64,000 nt of DNA, taken from Telluria sp042683405 (GTDB lineage: Bacteria; Pseudomonadota; Gammaproteobacteria; Burkholderiales; Burkholderiaceae_D). The notes below the pieces were generated by a model. That model was not told the origin of the DNA, made no database searches, and worked only from the letters and a program-made list of their open reading frames with translations. The stretch spans positions 496,001 to 560,000 of the forward strand of contig NZ_JBHUJS010000001.1 of NCBI RefSeq assembly GCF_042683405.1. Reading direction: 5' to 3'. The translations under genes and the position numbers were made by a program. This document shows positions 1 to 8,067 of the stretch, in pieces. Every line of letters starts with the position of its first letter. The stretch's first letter is position 1.

Positions 1-450
1 ATCGCCGCCATGCTCAGGGCGGGGAAGGGCGCCGCGGTGCTGTTCGATTACGGCTTCCCGGCCCACGAATACTATGTGCCCCAGCGGATCGGCGGCACGC
101 TCATGTGCCACTACCGGCACCAGGCGCATCCGGATCCGTTCTTCCTGCCCGGCCTGCAGGACGTGACCGCGCACGTGGATTTCACCGCGATGGCGCTGGC
201 GGCGCAGGATAACGGCCTGGAGGTGCTCGCCTATATGAACCAGGCTTCGTTCCTGCTGGCGGCCGGCATCGGCGAACTTCTGATGCGGTCCGACCCGGGC
301 GACGCGATGACCTTCCTGCCCAAGGCGAATGCGGTGCAAAAGCTGGTCTCCCCGGCGGAGATGGGCGAACTGTTCAAGGTGCTGGTCGCCGGCCACGGCG
401 TCGCCTTGCCGCCACAGATCGCGCGCGCCGACCGCAGCATCCGCCTCTGA
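1..450 (+). CDS. MidA-family SAM-dependent methyltransferase, C-terminal part
   Basis: The reading frame is open from the first base, so the gene starts upstream of the window. The visible ~149 residues match the C-terminal part of the MidA/NDUFAF7 family (old name DUF185): a strand ending in FDYGF, then PQRIGGTLMCHYRH, then a GLQDVTAHVDFTAMA segment, which is the family's best conserved stretch. Family members are class I methyltransferases; the mitochondrial relative methylates an arginine of a complex I subunit, but bacterial substrates are not established. The SAM-binding N-terminal half is not visible, so catalytic competence cannot be judged. It ends about 100 bases before the J-domain gene on the same strand. 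The family call is fairly sure; the function in this organism is open. Confidence 0.8.
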   Translation: MAAMLRAGKGAAVLFDYGFPAHEYYVPQRIGGTLMCHYRHQAHPDPFFLPGLQDVTAHVDFTAMALAAQDNGLEVLAYMNQASFLLAAGIGELLMRSDPGDAMTFLPKANAVQKLVSPAEMGELFKVLVAGHGVALPPQIARADRSIRL

Positions 451-553
451 GCTTGCATTTCTTGCACTGTGGATACATTCACAGCTATGCTGCGTGCGCA
501 CTGGCCGGATTTTGCCAATCGGCTATCATGAAAGAAAACCAGCAACTTCAACC

Positions 554-1552
554 ATGGCCAAGATCCACACTCACTATGACAACCTGAAGGTTGCCCGCCA
601 GGCGCCGCAGGAAGTGATTCGTGCGGCCTACAAAGCGCTGTCCCAGAAGTATCACCCCGACAAGAACCCGGGCGACGAGAAGGCCGCCCGGATCATGGCC
701 ATCGTCAACACCGCCTACGACACCTTGTCCGACCCCGTGCGCCGCAAGGAGCACGACGACTGGATCGCGTCGGAGGAATGGGAAGTCGAATGGCTGGAGA
801 GCACCCACCAGGACGAACGCGGCGCCCGCCACGAGGTCGTGCAGCAGTGGCAGGAGCCGGTGGCGTCCGACCATGCGGGCTACCGTCCCGTGCGCGACCC
901 GAAGTGGTGGGGGGCGCTGATGGTGGCCGCTGCAACCGGCTGCGTGGCGGGAGTGCTGATTTCGACCCAGCCGGCGATCCTGCCGGAAGCGCTGGCCGGC
1001 GCGCAGGCGCCCATGTCGAGCGCCAATGCGGCCAGTGTGCCGCGGCCCGAGCCTGCCCCGGTGGAGGAGGTGGACGACGTGGACCTGTGGGCCAAGTCGG
1101 AAGGCCGTGCCGGCGAGCCCTTGCGCACCAGCGCCGTGCGCGCGCTGGGAGTGACCCAGCTGGTGATCCCGGCCCAGACGCCGGACTGCGAGCAGGAGCT
1201 GTCTTCGCTGCAGGCGCCGAACGGCGCGCCCTGGCCGCAGCAGACCGGCTATCTCGAGGGCTACCCGCTCGCGAACGACGGCAATGAAATGCAGCTGGTG
1301 ATCGACAACTCCGGGAATATGGCGCCGGTGTTCGTCAAGGTGCACGACCTGGACCGCCACGCGAACGTGCGGCACCTGTACGTGCGGGCGCGCGAATCGA
1401 TGACGGTGGACCGGCTGCAGGCGGGGAAGTACGAGGTGCGCTACCAGAACGTGGAAGTCGGCGCGACCGAGGCGGAGTGTGCGGGAAGGCGGCGCCAGTT
1501 GCAGCAGGCCGACGCCAGCGCGCTGATGCCGGACCCGTTGCCGGCCAACTAA
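554..1552 (+). CDS. J-domain protein with a transmembrane anchor
   Basis: A 332-residue protein. Residues 1-70 are a complete J domain with the HPD signature at about 34-36 followed by KNPGD, so it should stimulate the ATPase of a DnaK-type Hsp70. The Gly/Phe region, zinc fingers and substrate-binding C-terminus of DnaJ are absent, so this is a class C co-chaperone. A hydrophobic segment at about 118-138 (WWGALMVAAATG...) suggests a single membrane pass; the part after it (~190 residues) is Pro/Ala/Glu-rich at first and then shows no domain I recognise. Longer in-frame openings exist upstream, but the ATG at 554 begins directly at the J domain and is the natural start. The gene is convergent with cheW, with a GC-rich palindrome in the 54-base gap. 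Client and localisation are unknown. Confidence 0.8.
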   Translation: MAKIHTHYDNLKVARQAPQEVIRAAYKALSQKYHPDKNPGDEKAARIMAIVNTAYDTLSDPVRRKEHDDWIASEEWEVEWLESTHQDERGARHEVVQQWQEPVASDHAGYRPVRDPKWWGALMVAAATGCVAGVLISTQPAILPEALAGAQAPMSSANAASVPRPEPAPVEEVDDVDLWAKSEGRAGEPLRTSAVRALGVTQLVIPAQTPDCEQELSSLQAPNGAPWPQQTGYLEGYPLANDGNEMQLVIDNSGNMAPVFVKVHDLDRHANVRHLYVRARESMTVDRLQAGKYEVRYQNVEVGATEAECAGRRRQLQQADASALMPDPLPAN

Positions 1553-1580
1553 ACCGGAAAAGCGACGGGCCGCTCCTTCA

Positions 1581-1600
1581 GGGGACCGTTCCCGGTCCCC
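1581..1600. repeat. Intergenic palindrome between convergent genes
   Basis: Perfect 8-bp arms GGGGACCG / CGGTCCCC around a TTCC loop, placed between the stop codons of the J-domain gene and cheW. There is no T-tract on either side, so it is not a canonical intrinsic terminator, although it could slow polymerase or protect 3' ends. It is one of several GGGGAC...GTCCCC palindromes in this window. Confidence 0.6.
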
Positions 1601-1606
1601 AGCCCA

Positions 1607-2113
1607 TCAGACGGCCAGGTTGTCCATCAGGCCCATTTCGCCCGACGACATCAGCCGGTCGATGTCGACCAGGATCAGCATGCGCTCGTCCAGCGTGCCC
1701 AGCCCGATCATGTACTTCGAATCGAACGACGAACCCATGTCCGGCGCCGGCTTGATCTGCTCGGGCGTCAGCGTGGTCACGTCCGACACGCTGTCCACCA
1801 CCATGCCCATGATGCGGCCCTTGATGTTCAGGATGATCACGACCGTGAACTGGTCGTATACCGGCGTGCCCAGGTTGAACTTGATGCGCATGTCCACCAC
1901 CGGGATGATGATCCCGCGCAGGTTGATCACGCCCTTGATGAACTCCGGTGCGTTGGCGATCCGGGTGACCGCTTCGTAGCCGCGGATCTCCTGGACCTTC
2001 AGGATGTCGATGCCGTATTCCTCATTACCCAATTTGAACGCGAGGAATTCCTGGCCGTTGCCGAGGTGTTCCGCGCCGTCGCGCTGCGAGTCCGATTTGA
2101 TATTCATGTTCAT
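1607..2113 (-). CDS. cheW: Chemotaxis coupling protein CheW
   Basis: A 168-residue CheW-domain protein that links methyl-accepting chemoreceptors to the histidine kinase CheA. The family fold is clear: FLAFKLGNEEYGIDILKVQEI near the start, then PEFIKGVINLRGIIIPVVDMR, VVIILNIKGRIMGMVVDSVSDV and a closing MLILVDIDRLM. The ATG at 2113 is chosen because AAGGA sits six bases upstream; an ATG two codons further in is possible. No cheA, cheY or cheR is adjacent, so this is probably a standalone copy outside the main chemotaxis operon. It could serve either of the two receptors encoded at 27.6 and 30.7 kb, but nothing in the sequence proves a partner. Confidence 0.93.
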   Translation of the reverse strand: MNMNIKSDSQRDGAEHLGNGQEFLAFKLGNEEYGIDILKVQEIRGYEAVTRIANAPEFIKGVINLRGIIIPVVDMRIKFNLGTPVYDQFTVVIILNIKGRIMGMVVDSVSDVTTLTPEQIKPAPDMGSSFDSKYMIGLGTLDERMLILVDIDRLMSSGEMGLMDNLAV

Positions 2114-2410
2114 TGCGTTTCCTTGCTGTAGATCGCGCCGCTGCACGCGGCCGTATGTTTATCAAGGGTAACAGAACGCGTGCGCGAATACGAGCGCCCC
2201 GGCCGCAAATATCGCTCCAAACAACGCGCCCGCACCGATTCCGTGATCGAAAGTTAAACAGGTGTCGCGCCCACCCATCACTTCGATCCGCCACAAGCCG
2301 AAAGCGTCATGACGCCCTACAGAATTTCGTTGCCGTGCCGTAATATACGGGGGACGGAGACGAGCCCACCGAGGGTAGAAACAAAGCGCCGCTAGTTAGT
2401 GAGCGCTATC
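2114..2410. other. Divergent intergenic region between cheW and the receiver-TPR gene
   Basis: About 300 bases with no convincing gene. It must hold the promoters for both divergent genes, but I could not pick sigma-70 or sigma-28 boxes with confidence. Short open frames here do not look like proteins. Confidence 0.6.
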
Positions 2411-4051
2411 ATGGAAAACATTGCAATGACTGTACTTGACGGCCTGACAGCACTCATCATCGAGCCGCATGCGGGGATGCGCGCGAGCATCCACAACATG
2501 CTGACCCTGTGCGGCCTGAACAAGGTCGACCACGCGGGCAGCTCCAACGCCGCCATCAAGCACCTTGGGCTGAAGCAGTTCGACATCATCCTGTGCGAAT
2601 ACGACCTGGATGGCGGCCAGGACGGCCAGCAGCTGCTGGAAGACCTGCGCCACCACAAGCTGATCAACCTGGCCACCATGTTCTTCATGGTCACCGCCGA
2701 AGGCAACTACAGCAAGGTGGTGAGCGCGGCCGAGCTGGCGCCCACCGACTACATCCTCAAGCCGTTCGCGGCCGACCGCCTGCTGGAACGCATTGCGCGC
2801 GCGCTCGAAAAGCGCAACGTGTTCATGCCGGTGTACCGCCTGATGGAATCGGGCCAGCCGCGCCGCGCGATCGAGGCCTGCATCCAGGGCTTGCCGGCCA
2901 ATCCGCGCTACGCCATCGACTTCCTGCGCCTGCGCGCCGAGCTGCACATGTTCCTGGGCGAGCCTGCGGAAGCGGAGCCGATCTACAAGCAGCTGTTCGA
3001 AGCCAAGGCCATCGCCTGGGCGCGCCTCGGCCTGGCCAAGACCATGTACATGCGCGAGCGCTTCGACGAGGCGCAGGAGGTGCTGACCGAACTGGTCGCC
3101 TCCAACAACAAGTTCGTCGACGCCTACGACTGGCTGGCCAAGACCCACGCCGCGATGGGCGAACTGGGCAAGTCGCAACAGGTGCTGGCCGACGCGGTCG
3201 CGGTGTCGCCGCATGCGGTGCGCCGCCTGCGCAAGCTGGGCGAGACCGCGCTGGAGACGGGCGACGTCGACACCGCCGAGCGCACCCTCAAGCAGGTGGT
3301 GAGCAAGGCCAAGTACTCCGAGTTCCGCGATCCCGAAGACCACGTCAAACTGGTCCAGACCCTGGTCAAGAAAGGCGACCCGGTGCAGGCCGCAGCCGTG
3401 ATCCGCGACCTTGAACGTTCGATGAACGGACAGCCGAATACGCCCGCCTGCAGCGCGATCTCGTCGGCCATGGTGCACGAATACACGGGCAACGAAGAGC
3501 GCCTCGACGAAGCGCTCGGCCAGGCGCTGGCTGCCTGCCGCGATGCGGTCGGACTGTCCGACAGCGTCAAGCTGGAACTGGCGCGCACCTGCCTGCAGAA
3601 CAACAAGGAAGAGGGCGCGACGGAAGTGCTCGGCGAGGTGATGCGCAACGCGGGCAACAGCGCGGCGATGGCGAAGGCGATGGCGGTGCTGGAACAAGCG
3701 GGCCGCGCCGAGCTGGCGACCACGATGGCGCAGCAGGCGCGCCAGCACGTGGTGGACCTGGTGGCCACCGGCGCGAGCCGCGCGCGCGATGGCGATTACC
3801 GCGGCGCCGTGCAGCTGATGCTCGAAGCGGTCGCCAAGCTCCCTGACAACCCGCAGGTCGTCTTCAACGCCGCCGTCGCGGTGCTCAAGTGCCTGGAGAA
3901 TGAAGGCTGGGACGAGCGTCTTGGCCAGCAGGCGCTGTCGCTGATCGACACCGTGCGCCGGCGCGACCCCGTCAATCCCAAGCTGCCGGCCCTGGACGGC
4001 CTGCACACGCAGATCCTCAAGAAGTACCGCAAGGTCGCCGTGGACGCATAA
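2411..4051 (+). CDS. Response-regulator receiver domain fused to TPR repeats (degenerate receiver)
   Basis: A 546-residue protein with a receiver domain (about 10-125) followed by ~400 residues of helical TPR-like repeats (RYAIDFLRLRAELHMFLGEP..., WARLGLAKTMYMRERFDEA...). The receiver keeps the signalling Lys in YILKPF (about K117). However, the phosphoacceptor strand reads DIILCEYDLDGG, with Glu at about 63 where the family has Asp, and the acidic pair that binds Mg2+ reads EP (residues 18-19). Glu often mimics phosphorylated Asp, so the domain may be locked or phosphorylation-independent. There is no DNA-binding domain, so output is presumably protein-protein through the TPRs. Start is uncertain: GTG 2399, ATG 2411 and ATG 2426 are all in frame without a strong ribosome-binding site. 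The HDOD gene follows after 66 bases. Confidence 0.82.
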   Translation: MENIAMTVLDGLTALIIEPHAGMRASIHNMLTLCGLNKVDHAGSSNAAIKHLGLKQFDIILCEYDLDGGQDGQQLLEDLRHHKLINLATMFFMVTAEGNYSKVVSAAELAPTDYILKPFAADRLLERIARALEKRNVFMPVYRLMESGQPRRAIEACIQGLPANPRYAIDFLRLRAELHMFLGEPAEAEPIYKQLFEAKAIAWARLGLAKTMYMRERFDEAQEVLTELVASNNKFVDAYDWLAKTHAAMGELGKSQQVLADAVAVSPHAVRRLRKLGETALETGDVDTAERTLKQVVSKAKYSEFRDPEDHVKLVQTLVKKGDPVQAAAVIRDLERSMNGQPNTPACSAISSAMVHEYTGNEERLDEALGQALAACRDAVGLSDSVKLELARTCLQNNKEEGATEVLGEVMRNAGNSAAMAKAMAVLEQAGRAELATTMAQQARQHVVDLVATGASRARDGDYRGAVQLMLEAVAKLPDNPQVVFNAAVAVLKCLENEGWDERLGQQALSLIDTVRRRDPVNPKLPALDGLHTQILKKYRKVAVDA

Positions 4052-4057
4052 TGGTGT

Positions 4058-4079
4058 GGCGCCGGCGTTTGCCGGCGCC
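4058..4079 (+). repeat. Perfect hairpin between the receiver-TPR and HDOD genes
   Basis: GGCGCCGGC, loop GTTT, GCCGGCGCC: a 9-bp perfect GC stem seven bases after the stop codon. It has no T-tract, so it is more likely an mRNA-stabilising or attenuating hairpin inside a two-gene operon than a full terminator. Confidence 0.6.
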
Positions 4080-4117
4080 GCTTTCCACGCCACGGACCCC
4101 AACAAAACAACAACGAT

Positions 4118-5662
4118 ATGCTCCCGGAATACCCACCCAAAGCGTCGGCCGACACGCGCCGCGTGCGCGCCGCGCTGCTCAAGAAAGTCTGCGGCGACGA
4201 CGAGATGTTCGCGCTCGGCAGTTCGATCGCCCGCGTGGTGCAGATGGCATCGTCGGACGACCAGGGCACGCAGGAGCTGGCCTACTACGTGCTGTCCGAC
4301 GTCGCGCTCACGCAGCGCATCCTGCGCCTGTCGAATACCGCGCAGTACCGCCGCCGCTCGGGCACGCCCGTCACGACGGTATCGCGCGCGATTTCGCTGC
4401 TCGGCTTCGACAATGTGAAGACGACCGCGCTGGCCATGCTGCTGGTCGACGCGCTGTCCAACAGCGCGCATGCGAACAGCGTGCGCGTCGAACTGGAAGC
4501 GGCACTGTGCGCGAGCCTGGTGGGCCGCGAGATGGCGCGCTTCAGCACCTATCAGGGCGCGGAAGAGGCGTCGATCGGCGCGCTCTTCAAGAACCTCGGG
4601 CCGCTGCTGGTGGCCACGCATGAGCATGAGCGCTACCGCGAGATCAACCTGATCGTCGCCGACGGCAAGCACACGCCGAACCAGGCTGCGCAGATGATCC
4701 TCGGCTGCAGCTACGACGCGCTGTCGGAAGCGGTGCTGGCCGAATGGCAGATCCCCGACCCGATCGTGCGCGCGCTGGTATCGCCCGCCGCCGGCCCGCT
4801 CAAGCCGGCGCTGAACCGCGGCGAATGGATGCGCCAGGTGGCGGCGTTCAGCCACGACGTCGCGCGCCTGCTGGGCAAGAGCGCGAACCCGGCCGCGTCC
4901 AACGAAGCGCGCGAGATGCTGGTGCGCTACGGCGCCGCGCTCAGCCTCCGGGCCGAGCCGCTGGCCGAACTGTTCGAGACCGTGCAGGACGAGATGAACG
5001 CCATGCTGCAGAGCATGAACATGGAACGCAAGCCGCGCGTGGTGGAGGAGCCGGACGACCCCGGTTCGCTGCCGGACTTCCTGCAGCTGGCCACGATGGA
5101 GTCGGCGCCGCAGCGCAACCCGGGCACGCACCCGAGCGGCAAGCCGATGAACGCGCACGAACTGCTGCTGGCCTGCGTGCAGGACGTGACCCAGCTGCGC
5201 GCGGGCGGCCAGTGCACCGCCAACGACGTGATCCTGGCGGTGCTCGACGGCCTGTACCGCAGCCTGGGCTTCCGCTTCGCGACGGTCGTGATGAAGGACG
5301 CGCGCAACATGCAGTACCGCGCGCGGGTGTCGTTCGGCGAGCGCCATGCCCAGGTGCAGGCGGAGTTCGTGTTTCCGGTGCAGTCGGCGCGCGACATCTT
5401 CCACCTGTCGATGGAGAACGATGCGGACCTGACCATCTCCGACGCGTTCACGCAGAAGATGCGCGAGCTGCTGCCGGCGTGGTACCGCAAGCTGCGCCCG
5501 GAGGCGCGCAGCTTCGTGGTGCTGCCGCTGGTGGTGAACGGGATGCGCGCCGGGCTGTTCTACGCCGACCGCGACACCACCGCGCCGGAAGGCATCACGC
5601 CCGACGAAGCCGCACTGATCAAGGCCCTCAAGAGCCAGGTCATCGCCGCCCTCTCGCCCTGA
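4118..5662 (+). CDS. HDOD-domain signalling protein with C-terminal GAF-like region
   Basis: A 514-residue protein. Residues ~10-220 form an HDOD domain, a non-catalytic relative of HD phosphohydrolases: LAYYVLSDVALTQRILRLSNTAQYRR, then TVSRAISLLGFDNVKTTALAMLLVD, then EEASIGALFKNLGPLLVA. The HD metal ligands are missing, as is normal in HDOD proteins. After a linker, residues ~345-514 look GAF-like (TANDVILAVLDGLYRSLGFRFATVVMKD ... RSFVVLPLVVNGMRAGLFYADRD). HDOD proteins act as scaffolds in chemotaxis, motility and c-di-GMP circuits; no output is proven here. It follows the receiver-TPR gene on the same strand, probably in one operon. No clear Shine-Dalgarno lies before the ATG, so the start is tentative. 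Confidence 0.85.
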   Translation: MLPEYPPKASADTRRVRAALLKKVCGDDEMFALGSSIARVVQMASSDDQGTQELAYYVLSDVALTQRILRLSNTAQYRRRSGTPVTTVSRAISLLGFDNVKTTALAMLLVDALSNSAHANSVRVELEAALCASLVGREMARFSTYQGAEEASIGALFKNLGPLLVATHEHERYREINLIVADGKHTPNQAAQMILGCSYDALSEAVLAEWQIPDPIVRALVSPAAGPLKPALNRGEWMRQVAAFSHDVARLLGKSANPAASNEAREMLVRYGAALSLRAEPLAELFETVQDEMNAMLQSMNMERKPRVVEEPDDPGSLPDFLQLATMESAPQRNPGTHPSGKPMNAHELLLACVQDVTQLRAGGQCTANDVILAVLDGLYRSLGFRFATVVMKDARNMQYRARVSFGERHAQVQAEFVFPVQSARDIFHLSMENDADLTISDAFTQKMRELLPAWYRKLRPEARSFVVLPLVVNGMRAGLFYADRDTTAPEGITPDEAALIKALKSQVIAALSP

Positions 5663-5667
5663 CCGTC

Positions 5668-5687
5668 GTCCCCGCGCAGGCGGGGAC
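5668..5687. repeat. REP-like palindrome after the HDOD gene
   Basis: GTCCCCGC, loop GCAG, GCGGGGAC: a perfect 8-bp stem just after the HDOD stop codon. The 'CCCGCGCAGGCGGGGA' core is of a kind widespread in proteobacterial intergenic regions. It may act as a 3' stabiliser; there is no T-tract. Confidence 0.6.
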
Positions 5688-5824
5688 CCATACGGCGCCA
5701 TGCTTTTCGCGCCCCCGGTGACGAAAGTAAAAAATCACCCTTGTCGTTCCTTCTTCGACCGTTTACAATCTCGCCCCGAAGCGACGGTCAACCCATTCAA
5801 CGGGATTTGTCCCGGTGAATTAGG

Positions 5825-5853
5825 TTGACAGTTTTTTTTTGTTGCTTCATACT
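5825..5853 (+). promoter_or_regulatory. Predicted sigma-70 promoter of the tRNA-Tyr/Gly/Thr operon
   Basis: A perfect -35 TTGACA (5825-5830), a 17-base spacer containing a T-tract, and a -10-like CATACT (5848-5853, four of six consensus). Transcription would start about 10 bases before the tRNA-Tyr gene at 5870, which suits a stable-RNA promoter. Confidence 0.6.
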
Positions 5854-5869
5854 CTGCGGCTCCTTGCAG

Positions 5870-5954
5870 GGTGGGGTGGCCGAGTGGTTAAAGGCGGCAG
5901 ACTGTAAATCTGCTCTCTCTGAGTACGCTGGTTCGAATCCAGCCCCCACCACCA
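5870..5954 (+). tRNA. tRNA-Tyr (GTA)
   Basis: An 85-nt class II tRNA. Acceptor GGTGGGG pairs with CCCCACC, the 3' ACCA is encoded, the anticodon loop CTGTAAA carries GTA, a long variable arm is present and the T loop is GGTTCGAATCC. It is the first gene of the tRNA cluster upstream of tuf, the same order as the tyrU-glyT-thrT-tufB operon of enterics. Confidence 0.96.
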
Positions 5955-5990
5955 AAACGCGGGATCTGTAGCGGAAGTGAATTGGACCTC

Positions 5991-6064
5991 GCGGGTGTAG
6001 CTCAATGGTAGAGCTGAAGCCTTCCAAGCTTATGACGAGGGTTCGATTCCCTTCACCCGCTCCA
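5991..6064 (+). tRNA. tRNA-Gly (TCC)
   Basis: A 74-nt tRNA. Acceptor GCGGGTG pairs with CACCCGC, with discriminator T and encoded CCA. The anticodon is TCC in CTTCCAA, the D-arm is AGCTCAATGGTAGAGCT and the T loop GGTTCGATTCC. Second gene of the tRNA-tuf cluster. Confidence 0.96.
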
Positions 6065-6072
6065 AATATTTA

Positions 6073-6147
<75 letters not shown>

Positions 6148-6228
6148 GAATTCGCATCAAACAAGTAGCAGTTTCAATCGACATCGTCAGGCAGTGCCTG
6201 GTCAATCTCATCTAGTTAGGAGTCTATA

Positions 6229-7419
6229 ATGGCAAAAGAGAAATTCGAGCGGACCAAGCCGCACGTTAACGTCGGCACCATTGGCCACGTCGACCACGGC
6301 AAGACCACCCTGACCGCTGCGATCGCAACCGTCCTGTCGAAGAAGTTCGGCGGCGAAGCTAAAGCATACGACCAGATCGACGCTGCTCCAGAAGAAAAAG
6401 CACGCGGCATCACCATCAACACCGCACACGTCGAGTACGAGACCGCAAACCGTCACTACGCTCACGTTGACTGCCCAGGCCACGCCGACTACATCAAGAA
6501 CATGATTACCGGTGCAGCGCAGATGGACGGCGCGATCCTGGTTTGCTCCGCAGCTGACGGCCCAATGCCACAGACCCGCGAGCACATCCTGCTGGCACGC
6601 CAGGTTGGCGTTCCATACATCATCGTGTTCCTGAACAAGTGCGACCTGGTCGACGACGCAGAACTGCTGGAACTGGTCGAAATGGAAGTCCGCGAACTCC
6701 TGTCGAAGTACGAGTTCCCAGGCGACGACCTGCCGATCGTCAAAGGTTCGGCACGTATGGCGCTGGACGGCGACACCGGCCCACTGGGCGAACAGGCGAT
6801 CATGCAGCTGGCTGAAGCCCTGGACACCTACATCCCTACCCCAGAGCGCGCAGTTGACGGCACCTTCCTGATGCCAGTCGAAGACGTGTTCTCGATCTCG
6901 GGCCGCGGTACCGTGGTGACCGGCCGTGTTGAGCGTGGCGTGATCAAGGTCGGCGAAGAAATCGAAATCGTTGGTATCGTTGACACCGTCAAGACCACCT
7001 GCACCGGCGTGGAAATGTTCCGCAAGCTGCTGGACCAGGGTCAAGCTGGCGACAACGTCGGCCTGCTGCTGCGCGGTACCAAGCGTGAAGACGTCCAGCG
7101 TGGTCAGGTTCTGGCAAAGCCAGGCTCGATCAAGCCGCACAACCACTTCACCGGTGAGATCTACGTCCTGTCGAAAGACGAAGGCGGCCGTCACACCCCG
7201 TTCTTCAACAACTACCGTCCACAGTTCTACTTCCGTACGACTGACGTGACCGGCTCGATCGAGCTGCCAGCAGACAAAGAAATGGTCATGCCAGGCGACA
7301 ACGTGTCGATCACCGTCAAGCTGATCAGCCCGATCGCAATGGAAGAAGGTCTGCGCTTCGCAATCCGCGAAGGCGGCCGTACCGTCGGCGCAGGCGTGGT
7401 TGCCAAGATCATCGCCTAA
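6229..7419 (+). CDS. tuf: Elongation factor Tu
   Basis: A 396-residue EF-Tu, full length for bacteria. It delivers aminoacyl-tRNA to the ribosomal A site as a GTP complex. GTP-binding motifs are intact: GHVDHGKT (P-loop), the switch I GITINTAHVEYET, DCPGHADY, NKCDLVDD and a GSA motif. Domains 2 and 3 follow, ending VGAGVVAKIIA. The ribosome-binding site is TAGGAG before the ATG. Codon use is strongly biased towards a small set, as expected for a very highly expressed gene, and differs visibly from the GCG/CGC-heavy neighbours. Position after three tRNAs and before tRNA-Trp-secE-nusG makes this the tufB-type copy; a second copy is normally found in the str operon outside this window. Confidence 0.98.
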   Translation: MAKEKFERTKPHVNVGTIGHVDHGKTTLTAAIATVLSKKFGGEAKAYDQIDAAPEEKARGITINTAHVEYETANRHYAHVDCPGHADYIKNMITGAAQMDGAILVCSAADGPMPQTREHILLARQVGVPYIIVFLNKCDLVDDAELLELVEMEVRELLSKYEFPGDDLPIVKGSARMALDGDTGPLGEQAIMQLAEALDTYIPTPERAVDGTFLMPVEDVFSISGRGTVVTGRVERGVIKVGEEIEIVGIVDTVKTTCTGVEMFRKLLDQGQAGDNVGLLLRGTKREDVQRGQVLAKPGSIKPHNHFTGEIYVLSKDEGGRHTPFFNNYRPQFYFRTTDVTGSIELPADKEMVMPGDNVSITVKLISPIAMEEGLRFAIREGGRTVGAGVVAKIIA

Positions 7420-7439
7420 TAGCGAGCAGTAATTTGACG

Positions 7440-7463
7440 GGGGCCGGGATTCGTCCCGGCCCC
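7440..7463 (+). terminator. GC-rich UUCG hairpin after tuf
   Basis: GGGGCCGGGA, loop TTCG, TCCCGGCCCC: a 10-bp perfect stem 20 bases after the tuf stop codon. The following bases are TGTTGCG, so the T-tract is poor; it may attenuate rather than fully terminate, or stabilise the tuf mRNA 3' end. Confidence 0.55.
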
Positions 7464-7543
7464 TGTTGCGAGTAAAGTAGTAAGCGGCCGTTGCTGTTCA
7501 CCAGCATCGCCGGACCAGGCGCTGTACAACTGGCTGCAGCCAG

Positions 7544-7552
7544 TGATATAAT
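7544..7552 (+). promoter_or_regulatory. Extended -10 promoter for tRNA-Trp/secE-nusG
   Basis: TGATATAAT: a perfect TATAAT at 7547-7552 with the upstream TG of an extended -10 element. No good -35 is visible at 17 bases. The site lies 27 bases before tRNA-Trp, suggesting a separate start for the tRNA-Trp-secE-nusG transcript downstream of tuf. Confidence 0.55.
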
Positions 7553-7578
7553 GCCTGATTCCACTTGTGGTTTTATGT

Positions 7579-7654
7579 AGGGGCGTAGCTCAATTGGCAG
7601 AGCGTCGGTCTCCAAAACCGAAGGTTGGGGGTTCGATGCCCTCCGCCCCTGCCA
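7579..7654 (+). tRNA. tRNA-Trp (CCA)
   Basis: A 76-nt tRNA. Acceptor AGGGGCG pairs with CGCCCCT, followed by discriminator G and encoded CCA. The anticodon CCA sits in TCTCCAAAA, and D and T arms are normal. Its location directly before secE is the standard proteobacterial arrangement. Confidence 0.97.
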
Positions 7655-7687
7655 CCGTCAAAGGTGCAGGGCACCGAAAGTAAAGAA

Positions 7688-8065
7688 ATGTCTAATCAAT
7701 CCGTGCAAACCGTTAGCACGCCGGGCGACAAGCTGAAAGTCGCATTGGCTGTGGTTGCAGTGATTGCAGGCGTAGTCGGGTTCTTTTTCCTGGCCGACAA
7801 ACCAGCTCTGGTGCGCGCAGGCGCGCTCGTAGCTGGTTTGCTCGTTTCCGTCGCAATTCTCTGGACCTCCAGCACCGGCCGCGACTTCCTGAATTTTGCC
7901 AAGGAAGCTGTCCGCGAGACCAAGAAGGTCGTATGGCCTACGCCTAAGGAAGCCGGCCAGATCACTGGCGTCGTGTTCGCCTTTGTGGCCGTGATGGCGA
8001 TTTTCCTGTGGGGCACGGACCAGATCCTCCAGTTCCTCCTGAACGCACTGATTCTCGGGAATTAA
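7688..8065 (+). CDS. secE: Preprotein translocase subunit SecE
   Basis: A 125-residue SecE, which clamps SecY in the inner-membrane SecYEG channel. It has the three-helix form seen in enterobacteria and betaproteobacteria: two N-terminal hydrophobic segments (VALAVVAVIAGVVGFFFL and ALVAGLLVSVAILW), the conserved amphipathic stretch KEAVRETKKVVWPTPKEA, and the essential last helix GVVFAFVAVMAIFLWGTDQIL. The ATG at 7688 gives the usual length; an in-frame ATG at 7625 lies inside tRNA-Trp and is not credible. nusG begins three bases after the stop, so the two are co-transcribed. Confidence 0.96.
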   Translation: MSNQSVQTVSTPGDKLKVALAVVAVIAGVVGFFFLADKPALVRAGALVAGLLVSVAILWTSSTGRDFLNFAKEAVRETKKVVWPTPKEAGQITGVVFAFVAVMAIFLWGTDQILQFLLNALILGN

Positions 8066-8067
8066 GC

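Noticed and set aside
2396..5701. A >1000-codon open frame on the minus strand opposite the receiver-TPR and HDOD genes
   Set aside because: It is His/Arg-rich with no domain motifs, and it mirrors the two genes on the plus strand whose domains are clear; a chance antisense frame in GC-rich DNA.
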